The translations under genes and the position numbers were made by a program. The notes beneath the pieces are model-generated. The model ran no database searches and was not told the origin of the DNA. It saw only the letters and a program-made list of their open reading frames with translations. DNA of 64,000 nucleotides from the NCBI RefSeq assembly GCF_900187225.1, contig NZ_LT906436.1, positions 2,288,501-2,352,500 on the forward strand. Reading direction: 5' to 3'. Below are positions 45,660 to 54,398 of the stretch, piece after piece. The number at the start of each line of letters is the position of its first letter. The first letter of the stretch is position 1. The stretch is from Listeria monocytogenes. GTDB taxonomy: Bacteria; Bacillota; Bacilli; Lactobacillales; Listeriaceae.

Positions 45660-46196
45660 TTATGTCCAGCTAGGTATTCCAAGTAGTGCGGCATCGAATT
45701 TTTCCGGAATTAAGATTTTCCGCATCATAACACCCACATCGCCGTCTTCCTCATGTTCAAAATAGACCTCATAACCGCGGCGCAGATACATATCCAGCAA
45801 CCATGGATGTTTTCTGGCAGAAGTTCCAAGTGTCAGTGCCGGTGCTTTTAGCGTGTCACGAAGTACTCGTTCTTCTACATATGTTAATAATTTATCGCCA
45901 ATCCCCTGTCCTGCGAGTTCCGGTGCCGTTGCAAACCACCAAACAAATGGATATTTAGAAGGAGGTGAGCTGCTCTCCCACGGAAAACGAACGGTAATCG
46001 TAGAAATTAATTTGCCGTTTCGTTCCAAAACAAAAGCAGAAGAATTAACAATATTTTCTGTCACCATCGCCAAATCCGCATTCGTTGACGGCCAATCAAT
46101 TCCTAATTCTTTCACCGATTGAAAAGCACTCGACAACAATTCCAAAAATTCCGGCGCATCATCCACAGTCGCTACTCTAAAAATATCTTCTGTCAT
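45660..46196 (-). CDS. GNAT N-acetyltransferase (YtmI/SnaA-like)
   Basis: A 178-residue GNAT protein. The acetyl-CoA-binding segment is WWFATAPELAGQGIGDKLLTYVEE and the C-terminal strand is HPWLLDMYLRRGYEVYFEHE. In the B. subtilis operon the counterpart YtmI (SnaA) acetylates S-(2-succino)cysteine and related S-alkyl-cysteines before monooxygenase attack. Position in this operon supports the same role. AGGAGGAG precedes the ATG. It corresponds to lmo2350. Confidence 0.85.
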   Translation of the reverse strand: MTEDIFRVATVDDAPEFLELLSSAFQSVKELGIDWPSTNADLAMVTENIVNSSAFVLERNGKLISTITVRFPWESSSPPSKYPFVWWFATAPELAGQGIGDKLLTYVEERVLRDTLKAPALTLGTSARKHPWLLDMYLRRGYEVYFEHEEDGDVGVMMRKILIPEKFDAALLGIPSWT

Positions 46197-46211
46197 TTCC
46201 CACTCTCCTCC

Positions 46212-46757
46212 TTAAACTTCTACTGACTGCTGATTTAATAACGAAATAAATTGGCCTAAAGCAATGTCTAACCGTTCTTTCGCTGAAGATTCAATTTCAT
46301 ACAGCCCATCCCCGAGCCGTTCAATTTGTTTATCTACCGTAAATTGCCCTTTTAATATCGTTTCCGCTCCAAGTTCCCTCAACACAGGATCAAGTGCGTA
46401 TTGCAGTGCGAGCAAATGTCCATTTGACCCACCAAGCCCAAGTGGCAAAACGACTTTCCCTTTCAAAGCTTTGAGTGGCAAAAGGTCCAAATAGACTTTT
46501 AACACTCCTGAATAGGCCGCTTTGAAAATCGGGGTAGCAATAATAACGCCCGAACTTGATTCAATTTCACTATTTGCCAATTGAATATCTGAATGCGCGA
46601 AATCCGCGGTGACTAATGCTTCTGCGTTTATTTTATGCACTTCGATGATGTTCACTTCTAAGCCATTCGTTACTAATTCATTTGCCGCTAGTTGAGTTAA
46701 TCCTGTAAGCCTGGATTCTGTTTTGATTCCCCCAGCAATAATTGTCACTTTCCCCAT
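46212..46757 (-). CDS. NADPH-dependent FMN reductase
   Basis: A 181-residue flavodoxin-like reductase of the SsuE family: IIAGGIKTESRLTGLTQLA at the phosphate loop, SGVIIATPIFKAAYSGVLKVYLDLLP and VVLPLGLGGSNGHLLALQYALDP. It is the first gene of the sulfur operon and most likely supplies FMNH2 to the two downstream monooxygenases. ATG at 46757 lies seven bases after AAGGGG. It is divergent from the LysR gene. It corresponds to lmo2351. Confidence 0.9.
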   Translation of the reverse strand: MGKVTIIAGGIKTESRLTGLTQLAANELVTNGLEVNIIEVHKINAEALVTADFAHSDIQLANSEIESSSGVIIATPIFKAAYSGVLKVYLDLLPLKALKGKVVLPLGLGGSNGHLLALQYALDPVLRELGAETILKGQFTVDKQIERLGDGLYEIESSAKERLDIALGQFISLLNQQSVEV

Positions 46758-46804
46758 CAAATCGCCCCTTTTCAATCCCTATAAACTTACTTGGTTTTCG
46801 GATA

Positions 46805-46862
46805 TTAGCTATACTATAAAGTAAAAGATTGGGTTTGGCTAATCAAAAAAACTAATAGCTAA
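46805..46862. promoter_or_regulatory. Divergent regulatory region with inverted repeats
   Basis: TTAGCTAT at 46805-46812 and ATAGCTAA at 46855-46862 are a perfect inverted pair 42 bases apart. Inside, ATTGGGTTTGGCTAAT at 46828-46843 has the ATT...AAT shape that LysR proteins bind. This is the likely site of the neighbouring LysR regulator. Confidence 0.5.
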
Positions 46863-46999
46863 CCACAGTAATACTAATACTTCTGCCTCAATCCGCATTA
46901 TTCCTATGAATTTTATCAGATTAATAAATTGCTTCTCCTATTTTTACGGTGTATACTGTTAGAAATATCAAAAAACTCCAATATGAAGGGGGAATTATA

Positions 47000-47899
47000 T
47001 TGGAATTTCGAACCATTAAAACTTTTTATACGGTGGTTAATACGGGAAGTTTTCAACGCGCAGCAGAAGTATTAAATTATTCGCAACCGACTATTTCGAT
47101 GCGAATAAAGCAATTGGAACAAGACTTAGATGTTCAGTTATTCGAACGTGGCAAAACTTTAAAACTAACGCACGCAGGCAGATTATTTTACGAAAGGGCG
47201 GGCCAACTTATCGCTCAATATGAAGTACTCGACCACACGATATTCGACTTAAAAAATGGCAACGCCGGCCTTATCAAAGTCGGAATTTCCGAGCCTAGCG
47301 CCAGTCTCGTTTTTCCGAAAATTTTAAAAACGTTTCTAGCGGATTTCCCGAAATTAATGGTGAATGTATCGGTGGATGATGCGAATACTTGTAGCCAAAA
47401 ACTCATTGATGGGGAAATTGATTTTGCGATTTGCGGAGAACCAGAGCTGATTTTGGAGAACTTCTATTTTCCGTTTTTCCATGATACGTTAGATTTAATC
47501 GTCTCAGAAAGCCATCCGTTAGCTTCACGTACTTCTGTGGAGTTACGTGATTTACGCGATGAATGCTTTATCTTCACACCGGCAAATTGCCCCATCCGCA
47601 TCCAAATCGAACAGCATTTAAAACGCGCTATTGGTAGTGATTATAAGAAAATGGAGCTCACAAGCAGTATGTCTCATAAGTATTTTGTCCGTGAAAACGT
47701 TGGTGTATCTATTTTTACTAGCACCGCGCACTCAGAACTACTTGATGGCACGGTCCGCATTCCGATTGAAAATTTACCAATATCACCGCCAATTGGACTT
47801 TTAACCAACCAAAAAGAAAAAGATTTTGATAGCACAACGAAAGAACTTATCGACCGGATTATTTATTATTTTGATGATAAAAAAAGACAGCTAGGCTAA
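47000..47899 (+). CDS. LysR-family regulator (YtlI/AscR-like)
   Basis: A 299-residue LysR protein: N-terminal helix-turn-helix (FQRAAEVLNYSQPTISMRIKQL) and a C-terminal effector domain (LIKVGISEPSASLVFPKILKTF). TTG at 47000 follows AAGGGGG by seven bases; the upstream ATG at 46949 has no site. It is divergent from the sulfur operon, just as YtlI is from the ytmI operon of B. subtilis, so it is the presumed activator. It corresponds to lmo2352. Confidence 0.9.
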   Translation: MEFRTIKTFYTVVNTGSFQRAAEVLNYSQPTISMRIKQLEQDLDVQLFERGKTLKLTHAGRLFYERAGQLIAQYEVLDHTIFDLKNGNAGLIKVGISEPSASLVFPKILKTFLADFPKLMVNVSVDDANTCSQKLIDGEIDFAICGEPELILENFYFPFFHDTLDLIVSESHPLASRTSVELRDLRDECFIFTPANCPIRIQIEQHLKRAIGSDYKKMELTSSMSHKYFVRENVGVSIFTSTAHSELLDGTVRIPIENLPISPPIGLLTNQKEKDFDSTTKELIDRIIYYFDDKKRQLG

Positions 47900-47924
47900 A
47901 AAATTAGCTTAACTGTCTTTTTTT
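47883..47924. terminator. Bidirectional intrinsic terminator
   Basis: AAAGACAG-C-TA-G-GCTAA pairs with TTAGC-T-TA-A-CTGTCTTT (two mismatches), with T-runs on both strands. It ends lysR and the convergent antiporter gene. Confidence 0.88.
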
Positions 47925-47925
47925 A

Positions 47926-49878
47926 TTAAAATTCTAATTGCATATTCGCCTCTATCGCTAGCAAATTATCACGATACACTTTCATTTCTTTCCGCGTAAT
48001 CGTGCCTTTTTCAAAGTAGCGTTGAATTGTCTCGCGCTCAATTTGTGAAGCCAGGTCGATTGTTGTTTGTAGCGCTTCATCATTGCTTTCTTTTTTATTT
48101 TTCCCACGACCTAATGCTCGCTCAAAATTCATCAAATAAAGCGAAATGATTTCTGGGTTATACTCATTTGAATCCAGATCCTGTAGCTTTTGCATGACAA
48201 ATAGATTGTTTTCATTTTGTAGTTTGGCAATTTCTTTTCTACGTTCTTCAAAAGTAAGAGGAACAAATCGGAAGTCTCGAAAACGATGACTTAATAACTG
48301 GCGATACCGCATTCTCGCTCGGTACTTCTCTGCTCGTGTTTGGACATATAGTCGTTTTCCAAGACGCATCATATGCGACAGCCCCACACCAGTATCAATT
48401 TTTCGTTCAAATACTAATCTTCTCGTATTTTCAAGTTGCCATTCTTGCGTTAAGCGCCGCAATTCTTTTTCAGTAGCATTTACTTCCTTATGCTCCATTA
48501 AAGAGAAAATCCGATTATTATACATATTCAACACTTTATTCATTTCTACTGCATTTTCATCTGTTTTATACGCCTGTAATTGCTGCACAATATCGCGAAG
48601 TAGCACAATATCTGTCGTATGATCCGCCGTAACTTTATCTTTCTTATCTGCAAAAAGTGGTAAAGTGAAGTTGGCCAAAAGTAGCGTCGTAATAATAACT
48701 CCAGCAGCAATAAAAATAAGTAAATCACGCTCAGGAAACGCATTGCCATTACCAAGAACAAAAGGTAACGAAAGCGCACTGACTAACGTAATTGTCCCGC
48801 GAACACCAGCCACAGTATAAAGAAAAGTATTTTTCAATCTGCTAACTAAATCCACTTTCGGATTTTCCTCGTAATTGCGGAAAAACAAGATCCATAAAAA
48901 TCTTAGTCCGAGCAGTAAGAAAGTGATTCCTATTATATACACGAATAGCATACCTTTTTGAATATTGGCGTCTTGCCAAATCGTCATCAAAATTTGCGGT
49001 AATTGTGTCCCTAGTAAGATAAATACCAAACCATTCAAACTAAAAATAATAACAGACCACGTGTTTTTTGAAAGCAAGTTCAATTGCGCAATTTCAGGAT
49101 TTAGTCCCTTGTAACTAAATGAATGCACCATTCCACCACTAACTACCGCTAAAATCCCGTTCACTCCGACTTTTTCTGCTACCATAAAAATTAAAAATGG
49201 TAACAAAATTTCCATCAGCATAAAAGAAGTCATATTTTCGATTCCTAGCTGACGTAAACCACGCATCAACATGATTTTCAGTAAACTAAGTATAGCACCC
49301 AGGGCAATCCCGCCTAATGAAAGAAGCAAAAAGCTTGTTCCAGCTGACATAAAAGAAAATGTTCCCGTTACAAGCGCCAACACAGCAAATTGGAACGAAA
49401 CAAGTCCGGAAGCATCATTAATAAGCGATTCACCTTCCAAAATATGCATAATTTTATGGGGTACTCTTACTTTTTCAGCAAGCGCGCCCACCGCAACAGC
49501 ATCTGTAGGCGCCAGAGCAGCCGCAAGTGCAAACGCCGCTGCAAAAGGTATCGCAGGAATTAAGTAGTGAATAAAAGCACCCAAAACTCCTACTGTCACA
49601 AACACTAGTCCAATCGATAATGACAAAATAGCTTTTCGATTTTTCCATAAAGATTTCTTATCCGTACTCGCCCCATCATTAAATAGAATCGGCGCCATAA
49701 ATAGTAACAAAAACAATTCCGGATTCAAATCCATCGTATGATCTCCAAGTGGAATCGCTAAAATAATCCCCAGCACTACTTGAATTAAAGGTACCGCAAT
49801 ACTTGGCAAAAATCGGCTTAGTACATTAGATAAAAACACCGCACTCAACATTAATAAAATCAGTTCAAATATTTCCAT
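47926..49878 (-). CDS. CPA1-family Na+/H+ antiporter (NhaP/YjcE-like)
   Basis: A 650-residue cation:proton antiporter. Residues 1-410 hold 12-13 helices with the catalytic ND pair (ESLINDASGLVSFQFAV) and the preceding LAAALAPTDAVAVGALAEKVRVP, plus AGVRGTITLVSALSLPF. The last 240 residues are a charged cytoplasmic helical domain rich in arginine. It expels Na+ (or K+/Li+) in exchange for protons and supports pH homeostasis. GAGGGA precedes the ATG. It corresponds to lmo2353. Confidence 0.92.
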   Translation of the reverse strand: MEIFELILLMLSAVFLSNVLSRFLPSIAVPLIQVVLGIILAIPLGDHTMDLNPELFLLLFMAPILFNDGASTDKKSLWKNRKAILSLSIGLVFVTVGVLGAFIHYLIPAIPFAAAFALAAALAPTDAVAVGALAEKVRVPHKIMHILEGESLINDASGLVSFQFAVLALVTGTFSFMSAGTSFLLLSLGGIALGAILSLLKIMLMRGLRQLGIENMTSFMLMEILLPFLIFMVAEKVGVNGILAVVSGGMVHSFSYKGLNPEIAQLNLLSKNTWSVIIFSLNGLVFILLGTQLPQILMTIWQDANIQKGMLFVYIIGITFLLLGLRFLWILFFRNYEENPKVDLVSRLKNTFLYTVAGVRGTITLVSALSLPFVLGNGNAFPERDLLIFIAAGVIITTLLLANFTLPLFADKKDKVTADHTTDIVLLRDIVQQLQAYKTDENAVEMNKVLNMYNNRIFSLMEHKEVNATEKELRRLTQEWQLENTRRLVFERKIDTGVGLSHMMRLGKRLYVQTRAEKYRARMRYRQLLSHRFRDFRFVPLTFEERRKEIAKLQNENNLFVMQKLQDLDSNEYNPEIISLYLMNFERALGRGKNKKESNDEALQTTIDLASQIERETIQRYFEKGTITRKEMKVYRDNLLAIEANMQLEF

Positions 49879-50006
49879 TAATACATCCCTCGTTCCCGTA
49901 TCAACACCATCCCCCTGAGCCAGAAGCGTGGCATTTCTTCCGTTCCCATATTAGCAAAAAAACTTTTCGAAAACATCCGTCTCTGTATGGAGTTTCCTAC
50001 GTATGC

Positions 50007-51605
50007 TCACTTTTTCTGATAGACAATTTGTTCATTTACAACCGTCATCACAACGCTCACTTGACGAAGTTCAGCTTGTTTCATTTGAAAAGGATCTTCT
50101 GCCAAAATCGTAAAATCAGCAACGAAGCCTGGTGCAATTTGTCCGCGTGTAGTTGTTTTGTAGCTCGCAAATGCCGCGCCTTTTGTATATAGTTGAATAG
50201 CTTCAAATACAGTGAGTGCCTGCTCTGGCCAATATCCCACTCCATCCAAATCTGCATTCGCCGTTCTAGTAACAGCCGCATGGATACCCCAAAACGGATT
50301 CGGTACTTCAATCGGCGCATCGCTTCCACCAGCTAATGGGAAACCAGCCTGTAGAAGCGTTTTCCAAGCAAAAGCTAACGGCGGATGATTATCTCCAAGT
50401 ACTTCTAGCGCCCACGGAAGATCACTCGCCATGAATTGCGGCTGGATATCAAATAATACCGGCAACCCAGTTGCTTCTTCTATTAGAGCTTCTGTAAGCC
50501 AAGGTGTGTGGATTAGTCTGTCGTATTGCCCTTCTTTAGGCGGATTGGCACGTAACGTTCGAATGACATTAGCAAAAGCTTGATCCCCTAAAATATGAAT
50601 AGCAACAGGTAATCCTGCTTTTCGCGCTGCTTTAACCAAATCTTCAAACGCTTGATCAGAATGAATTTGCAGTCCTTTTTCACTAGGGTTGTCCGCATAT
50701 CCCGCACTCATCAACGCCGTTCGCGAGCCAACTGTTCCATCATAGAAAATTTTCATCGCCCCTAATTCTAAAAAGGCATCCCCACTTACGAAACTTTCAT
50801 TAGAAGCCGAAAAAGCAGCTAGTTCTGCGTGGTGAACTAGCAAATGCGCACGAAACGGCATTTTATTAGACCCAATAGTATTTCGAAAAGCTGCTAGGGT
50901 CGAAGCGAACCCCGTAAAATAGTGTAAATCTTCCGAGTGTGCACCCGTTATGCCTTTCGACCATAAATCAGTTATCGCGATTTCAAGCCATGCGCTTAGT
51001 TCAGAAGGCGTTGCTGCAGGGAAGGAATCTATCGCCATAGTCGTTGCATTATCCCTTAAAACTCCTATGAACTCACCCGTTTTATCCCGAACAATTTCAC
51101 CACCACCATCAAAACCAGTTTCCGAAAAATCCGCAATCTTCTCTTGTAATGCAGAATTAATAGAAACACTATGATAATCAATGCGCCGAACTAAAATCGG
51201 ATTCGTTTGGCTTACTTCATCTAAATCGGCCAAAGAAATCAACGTTTGTTCATCTGACCACTTATTTTCATCATAACCTTCCACAAACAACCATTCATCA
51301 CTAGCAATTTGCTTTGTTCTTTCAGCAATCAGCGCTAGTGCCTCTTTTTTAGTAGTGGTTTGGTTTAAATTAAGCCGCTCTAAAGCTTGTCCATACCATA
51401 GCAAATGAATATGAGCATCAACAAATCCAGGAAATACCACTTTCCCTTCTAAATCAATCGTTTCAGTGATGTTAGCTACATATTGTTTTTCTAAGTCCAT
51501 TGCTTCACCGACCGCACAAATTTGACCGTTTTCTGTTAATACCGCAGAAACCTGATCCCCTTCAGCTGTCATTTGGTAAAAGGTAGCATTTTTCCATAAT
51601 TTCAT
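50007..51605 (-). CDS. YtcJ-like amidohydrolase
   Basis: A 532-residue metal-dependent amidohydrolase of the YtcJ/LAF3 group: VFPGFVDAHIHLLWYGQALERLN carries the HxH metal ligands, VAIHILGDQAFANVIRTL and the C-terminal AGGSDAPIEVPNPFWGI are also conserved. Relatives hydrolyse N-substituted amides or formamides; substrate unknown. It begins three bases after an MFS transporter stop, so transporter and enzyme form an operon. It corresponds to lmo2354. Confidence 0.9.
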   Translation of the reverse strand: MKLWKNATFYQMTAEGDQVSAVLTENGQICAVGEAMDLEKQYVANITETIDLEGKVVFPGFVDAHIHLLWYGQALERLNLNQTTTKKEALALIAERTKQIASDEWLFVEGYDENKWSDEQTLISLADLDEVSQTNPILVRRIDYHSVSINSALQEKIADFSETGFDGGGEIVRDKTGEFIGVLRDNATTMAIDSFPAATPSELSAWLEIAITDLWSKGITGAHSEDLHYFTGFASTLAAFRNTIGSNKMPFRAHLLVHHAELAAFSASNESFVSGDAFLELGAMKIFYDGTVGSRTALMSAGYADNPSEKGLQIHSDQAFEDLVKAARKAGLPVAIHILGDQAFANVIRTLRANPPKEGQYDRLIHTPWLTEALIEEATGLPVLFDIQPQFMASDLPWALEVLGDNHPPLAFAWKTLLQAGFPLAGGSDAPIEVPNPFWGIHAAVTRTANADLDGVGYWPEQALTVFEAIQLYTKGAAFASYKTTTRGQIAPGFVADFTILAEDPFQMKQAELRQVSVVMTVVNEQIVYQKK

Positions 51606-51608
51606 TTT

Positions 51609-52850
51609 TCATTCCCCCTGATTGACGGAAATTTTCAAAGCAGCTTTTTCTTGTTGGTCCTTTTTCTGTAAAATTTGTTGTAGTGTAATACTAATTAATG
51701 CGCAGCCAAGTAAAATAAACGCACCAATGAATAAAGCTTTGATACCACCGAGATTTTGAACGACAATTGCTCCTATAAACGGTGCAAGCATACGCGCCGC
51801 TGTTGCCATCCCGTTCACAAGTCCTTGATACAAGCCAGCCGCTCCTTTTGGTGCGAGTTGATAAGCAATCGTTGGAATCGCTGGCCAAGCAAACATTTCC
51901 CCGAGCGTTAAGAAAATCATTCCGAGTACAAAGCCACTATAGACACTTGCATTCATTGCCACAACAAAAGATAAAATAAATAAGAAAATACCGATATAAA
52001 TTTGTGCAAGTAAGTATTTTTTAAATCTATTTACAACGGGGATTAGAACGAGCTGACCAAGAACAATAAGCGCACCATTCAAACTCCATAAGTTCCCATA
52101 TTCACTAGATGTCACGCCTTTTATTTCTGTCATGTAAGTAGATAAATTCGACTGCCACTGCACATGTGGTAATTGGCAAAGCAAGTACGTCAATAATAAT
52201 AGAATAAAAGAACATAGAGCTAGCTTAGTCGGAAATTCACGTTTAGCTCCTTTTTTACGATGTTTTGTTTCGGCACTTACCCGCTCCGATTTCCAGTCAA
52301 TTTTGTGGAAAAAGAAGAAAAAATATCCCGCGAAAGCAATCGCAAATACAAAAGAACCAATGTATACGTGACTCATACCTTGTTTTGCCAGAAGTCCTGC
52401 AAGCAAGGGACCAACAGCTACGCCAATATTTTGTGCCACGTAAATCGCATTAAACCCAGTTCTGCCGCCAGTCGGATGCGTTAATCCTGCTGCTGCGTAT
52501 AATCCAGAGAATACCATCCCCATCGCGATACCGACCGCCCATAAATTCCAAATAAAAAATGGAAATCCATGGAAAAAGCACAACGAAGCCGTCGATAGTA
52601 CTAAGATAATCATTCCAATCGTAAGTGAAATAAAACCAGAAAACCGGTCAAAAATAATTCCGCCGATAATACTAGAAACAATCCCCACTCCTGAATTTAT
52701 CAACAACACTAATGAGGCGTCCGTTGTCGACATCCCTAACTCTTGCGTCATGTAAATCATATTGAAAGGCCAAATAAACGAGAGCCCTGTATATAGTAAC
52801 ACCATCCCAATAATAACAATCCATAAATCCTTTGGTAACCATTTTATCAT
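51609..52850 (-). CDS. MFS transporter
   Basis: A 413-residue, 12-helix major facilitator. The loop-2 motif is GGIIFDRFSG, a variant of the family GxxxDRxGR motif. A basic loop (SERVSAETKHRKKGAKREF) lies in the middle. It may import the substrate of the amidohydrolase or export a drug (MdtG-like). TAGGAA precedes the ATG. It corresponds to lmo2355. Substrate unknown. Confidence 0.88.
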   Translation of the reverse strand: MIKWLPKDLWIVIIGMVLLYTGLSFIWPFNMIYMTQELGMSTTDASLVLLINSGVGIVSSIIGGIIFDRFSGFISLTIGMIILVLSTASLCFFHGFPFFIWNLWAVGIAMGMVFSGLYAAAGLTHPTGGRTGFNAIYVAQNIGVAVGPLLAGLLAKQGMSHVYIGSFVFAIAFAGYFFFFFHKIDWKSERVSAETKHRKKGAKREFPTKLALCSFILLLLTYLLCQLPHVQWQSNLSTYMTEIKGVTSSEYGNLWSLNGALIVLGQLVLIPVVNRFKKYLLAQIYIGIFLFILSFVVAMNASVYSGFVLGMIFLTLGEMFAWPAIPTIAYQLAPKGAAGLYQGLVNGMATAARMLAPFIGAIVVQNLGGIKALFIGAFILLGCALISITLQQILQKKDQQEKAALKISVNQGE

Positions 52851-52925
52851 TTCCTACACTTTCCCTTCATTAAAACTCACCTTTTTTAGGTTATCACAAC
52901 CATCCACATTCGAAAAGAAAAACTT

Positions 52926-52969
52926 CATCAAAAAACCACCTAGCAAAATTTGCTGGTGGCTAATAAGGG
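52926..52969 (-). terminator. Intrinsic terminator of the Crp-like gene
   Basis: On the minus strand CCACC-AGCAAA and TTTGCT-A-GGTGG pair (one bulge), followed by TTTTTT. It lies about 80 bases past the Crp-like gene's stop. Confidence 0.85.
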
Positions 52970-53050
52970 ACTGGCGATAAATCCCTATCATGGTTACTTA
53001 TAAGTGTACTATGAATTCTGATTTTTGTCTGTGCTAAATTAAGAAATATT

Positions 53051-53662
53051 TCAATTATTTTTTTGTAAAACTTTATTATAGGCTAAATCTCTCAAATAAT
53101 TATGAAATTGTAATACATCTATTTCAAGGTAATAGCCTAATTCATATAGAATATGCTGCTGCTTCAATTCTTTTACTTGAAAAGCACATAATTCTTTAGG
53201 CACAGCTTGCATCATCTCTTGTCTAAAAAAATCTAGCGCTACTTTCCAGGAAGTTGTATGTAATCTCAAAGGCATTTCTTGAATGAACCACTGAATGCAA
53301 TCAATTTCATTTCGATCTAAAAAATTCTTTTCTATCACTGTCAAATCAGCAACCTTAACCTTACCCATACTTTTCAAGATATCCTTTACATATGTTAAAG
53401 GAATTTTCCAGGCTACCGTTTTAGAAAGGGGTTGGATTTTTGTCTCTTCTCGAGTAAAACCGAGAATGCTTCCTTTTCCCCAAGAACTGTTTCTTGCAGC
53501 ACATTGCGTTACACTTCCCTCGTCAATTGCATACACATACTCATTGTTTTCTGGACAATGAACAATTTCTTCCTCGTTCCAATATACCAATTCTGCTACT
53601 TCTTGAAACTTTGGATTATTAGTTAATGTAAACATTAATTCCGTAGTAAACCTTTCCTCCAT
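53051..53662 (-). CDS. Crp/Fnr-like regulator of unknown function, atypical C-terminus
   Basis: A 203-residue protein. The first half (about 15-105) looks like a cyclic-nucleotide-binding type beta-roll (YAIDEGSVTQCAARN, WGKGSILGF), as in PrfA and other Listeria Crp-like factors. The C-terminal half is helical but I cannot see a convincing helix-turn-helix. It may therefore be a degenerate relative or a different family. GAGGAGGCGG precedes the ATG. It corresponds to lmo2356. Confidence 0.6.
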   Translation of the reverse strand: MEERFTTELMFTLTNNPKFQEVAELVYWNEEEIVHCPENNEYVYAIDEGSVTQCAARNSSWGKGSILGFTREETKIQPLSKTVAWKIPLTYVKDILKSMGKVKVADLTVIEKNFLDRNEIDCIQWFIQEMPLRLHTTSWKVALDFFRQEMMQAVPKELCAFQVKELKQQHILYELGYYLEIDVLQFHNYLRDLAYNKVLQKNN

Positions 53663-53716
53663 TTATCCCGCCTCCTCAAAATCCTCACATCAATTCATCT
53701 CTCTTTATCATAATAA

Positions 53717-53763
53717 AAAAAAAGCGAGCAAAGAGTTCTTAAAGAACCATCTTCTCGCTTCTT
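53717..53763 (-). terminator. Intrinsic terminator downstream of the HdeD-like gene
   Basis: On the minus strand AAGCGAG and CTCGCTT enclose an inner GGTTCTT/AAGAACT helix and are followed by nine T residues. It lies about 90 bases past the HdeD-like stop and ahead of the Crp-like gene. Confidence 0.85.
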
Positions 53764-53769
53764 ATGTCC

Positions 53770-53784
53770 ATTTTGTGACAAAAT
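53770..53784. promoter_or_regulatory. Perfect palindrome ATTTTGT-G-ACAAAAT
   Basis: A perfect 7-1-7 palindrome between the HdeD-like gene and the terminator that precedes the Crp-like gene. It has the size of a dimer binding site, but there is no promoter immediately beside it. Confidence 0.35.
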
Positions 53785-53851
53785 CACTTTTCCAGTTTTA
53801 TTAATGTTATTTTTTTAACATTTTAATGAAAAACAATATAAAAAATTATCG

Positions 53852-54382
53852 TTATTTCCGAGATTCACCTTTTCGAATAACCCACCAAAGAGAAAGACAT
53901 GTAATACCTTGGAAAATGAAAAATATTCCAAGTATAATCCCAATCGCAATTGCTACTAGCATGTTCGTGAACAAGGAAATAATAGCAATAATCAATCCTA
54001 TAATTCCCATGATAAGTAGTAATGTCCATCCTGGAAAACCTTTTACAGCAAACGCCGTTAAAATACGTAATATCGCTGAAGCTAATATCCAAATCGCGAA
54101 TATAATAATGAAAACACGTTCCGCCATATTTGACTCGAAAATAGCAAATCCACCAATAAGGATTGATAGAATCCCATCAAGCATTATCCATTTGGAAATA
54201 CTCCAATATTTATGTTCTCCAAAATAAGAAATCACTTCATTAATCCCATTTAAAACTAAAATAATCCCAATAAAAATAGTTAGTGCTTGCAGTGATGTAC
54301 TTGGATTAAACATTAAATAAATACCAAGACCAATCATCGCCACACCAAGTATTAAAACAAAATAAGTGTATAATTTTCTCAT
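53852..54382 (-). CDS. HdeD-like (DUF308) membrane protein
   Basis: A 176-residue protein with six predicted helices and the paired repeats of the DUF308/HdeD family (ALTIFIGIILVLNGINEVI, IFAIWILASAILRILTAF). HdeD relatives are linked to acid resistance in E. coli, though the mechanism is unknown. ATG at 54382 follows AAGGGGGC, so the long frame start at 54538 was rejected; that extension lies inside the deaminase gene. It follows the deaminase gene by 16 bases. It corresponds to lmo2357. Confidence 0.85.
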   Translation of the reverse strand: MRKLYTYFVLILGVAMIGLGIYLMFNPSTSLQALTIFIGIILVLNGINEVISYFGEHKYWSISKWIMLDGILSILIGGFAIFESNMAERVFIIIFAIWILASAILRILTAFAVKGFPGWTLLLIMGIIGLIIAIISLFTNMLVAIAIGIILGIFFIFQGITCLSLWWVIRKGESRK

Positions 54383-54398
54383 GGTTCTGCCCCCTTTT

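Noticed and set aside
53826..54227. 133-codon plus-strand frame opposite the HdeD-like gene
   Set aside because: It is a mirror of membrane-helix codons on the other strand, with no ribosome site and no family features.
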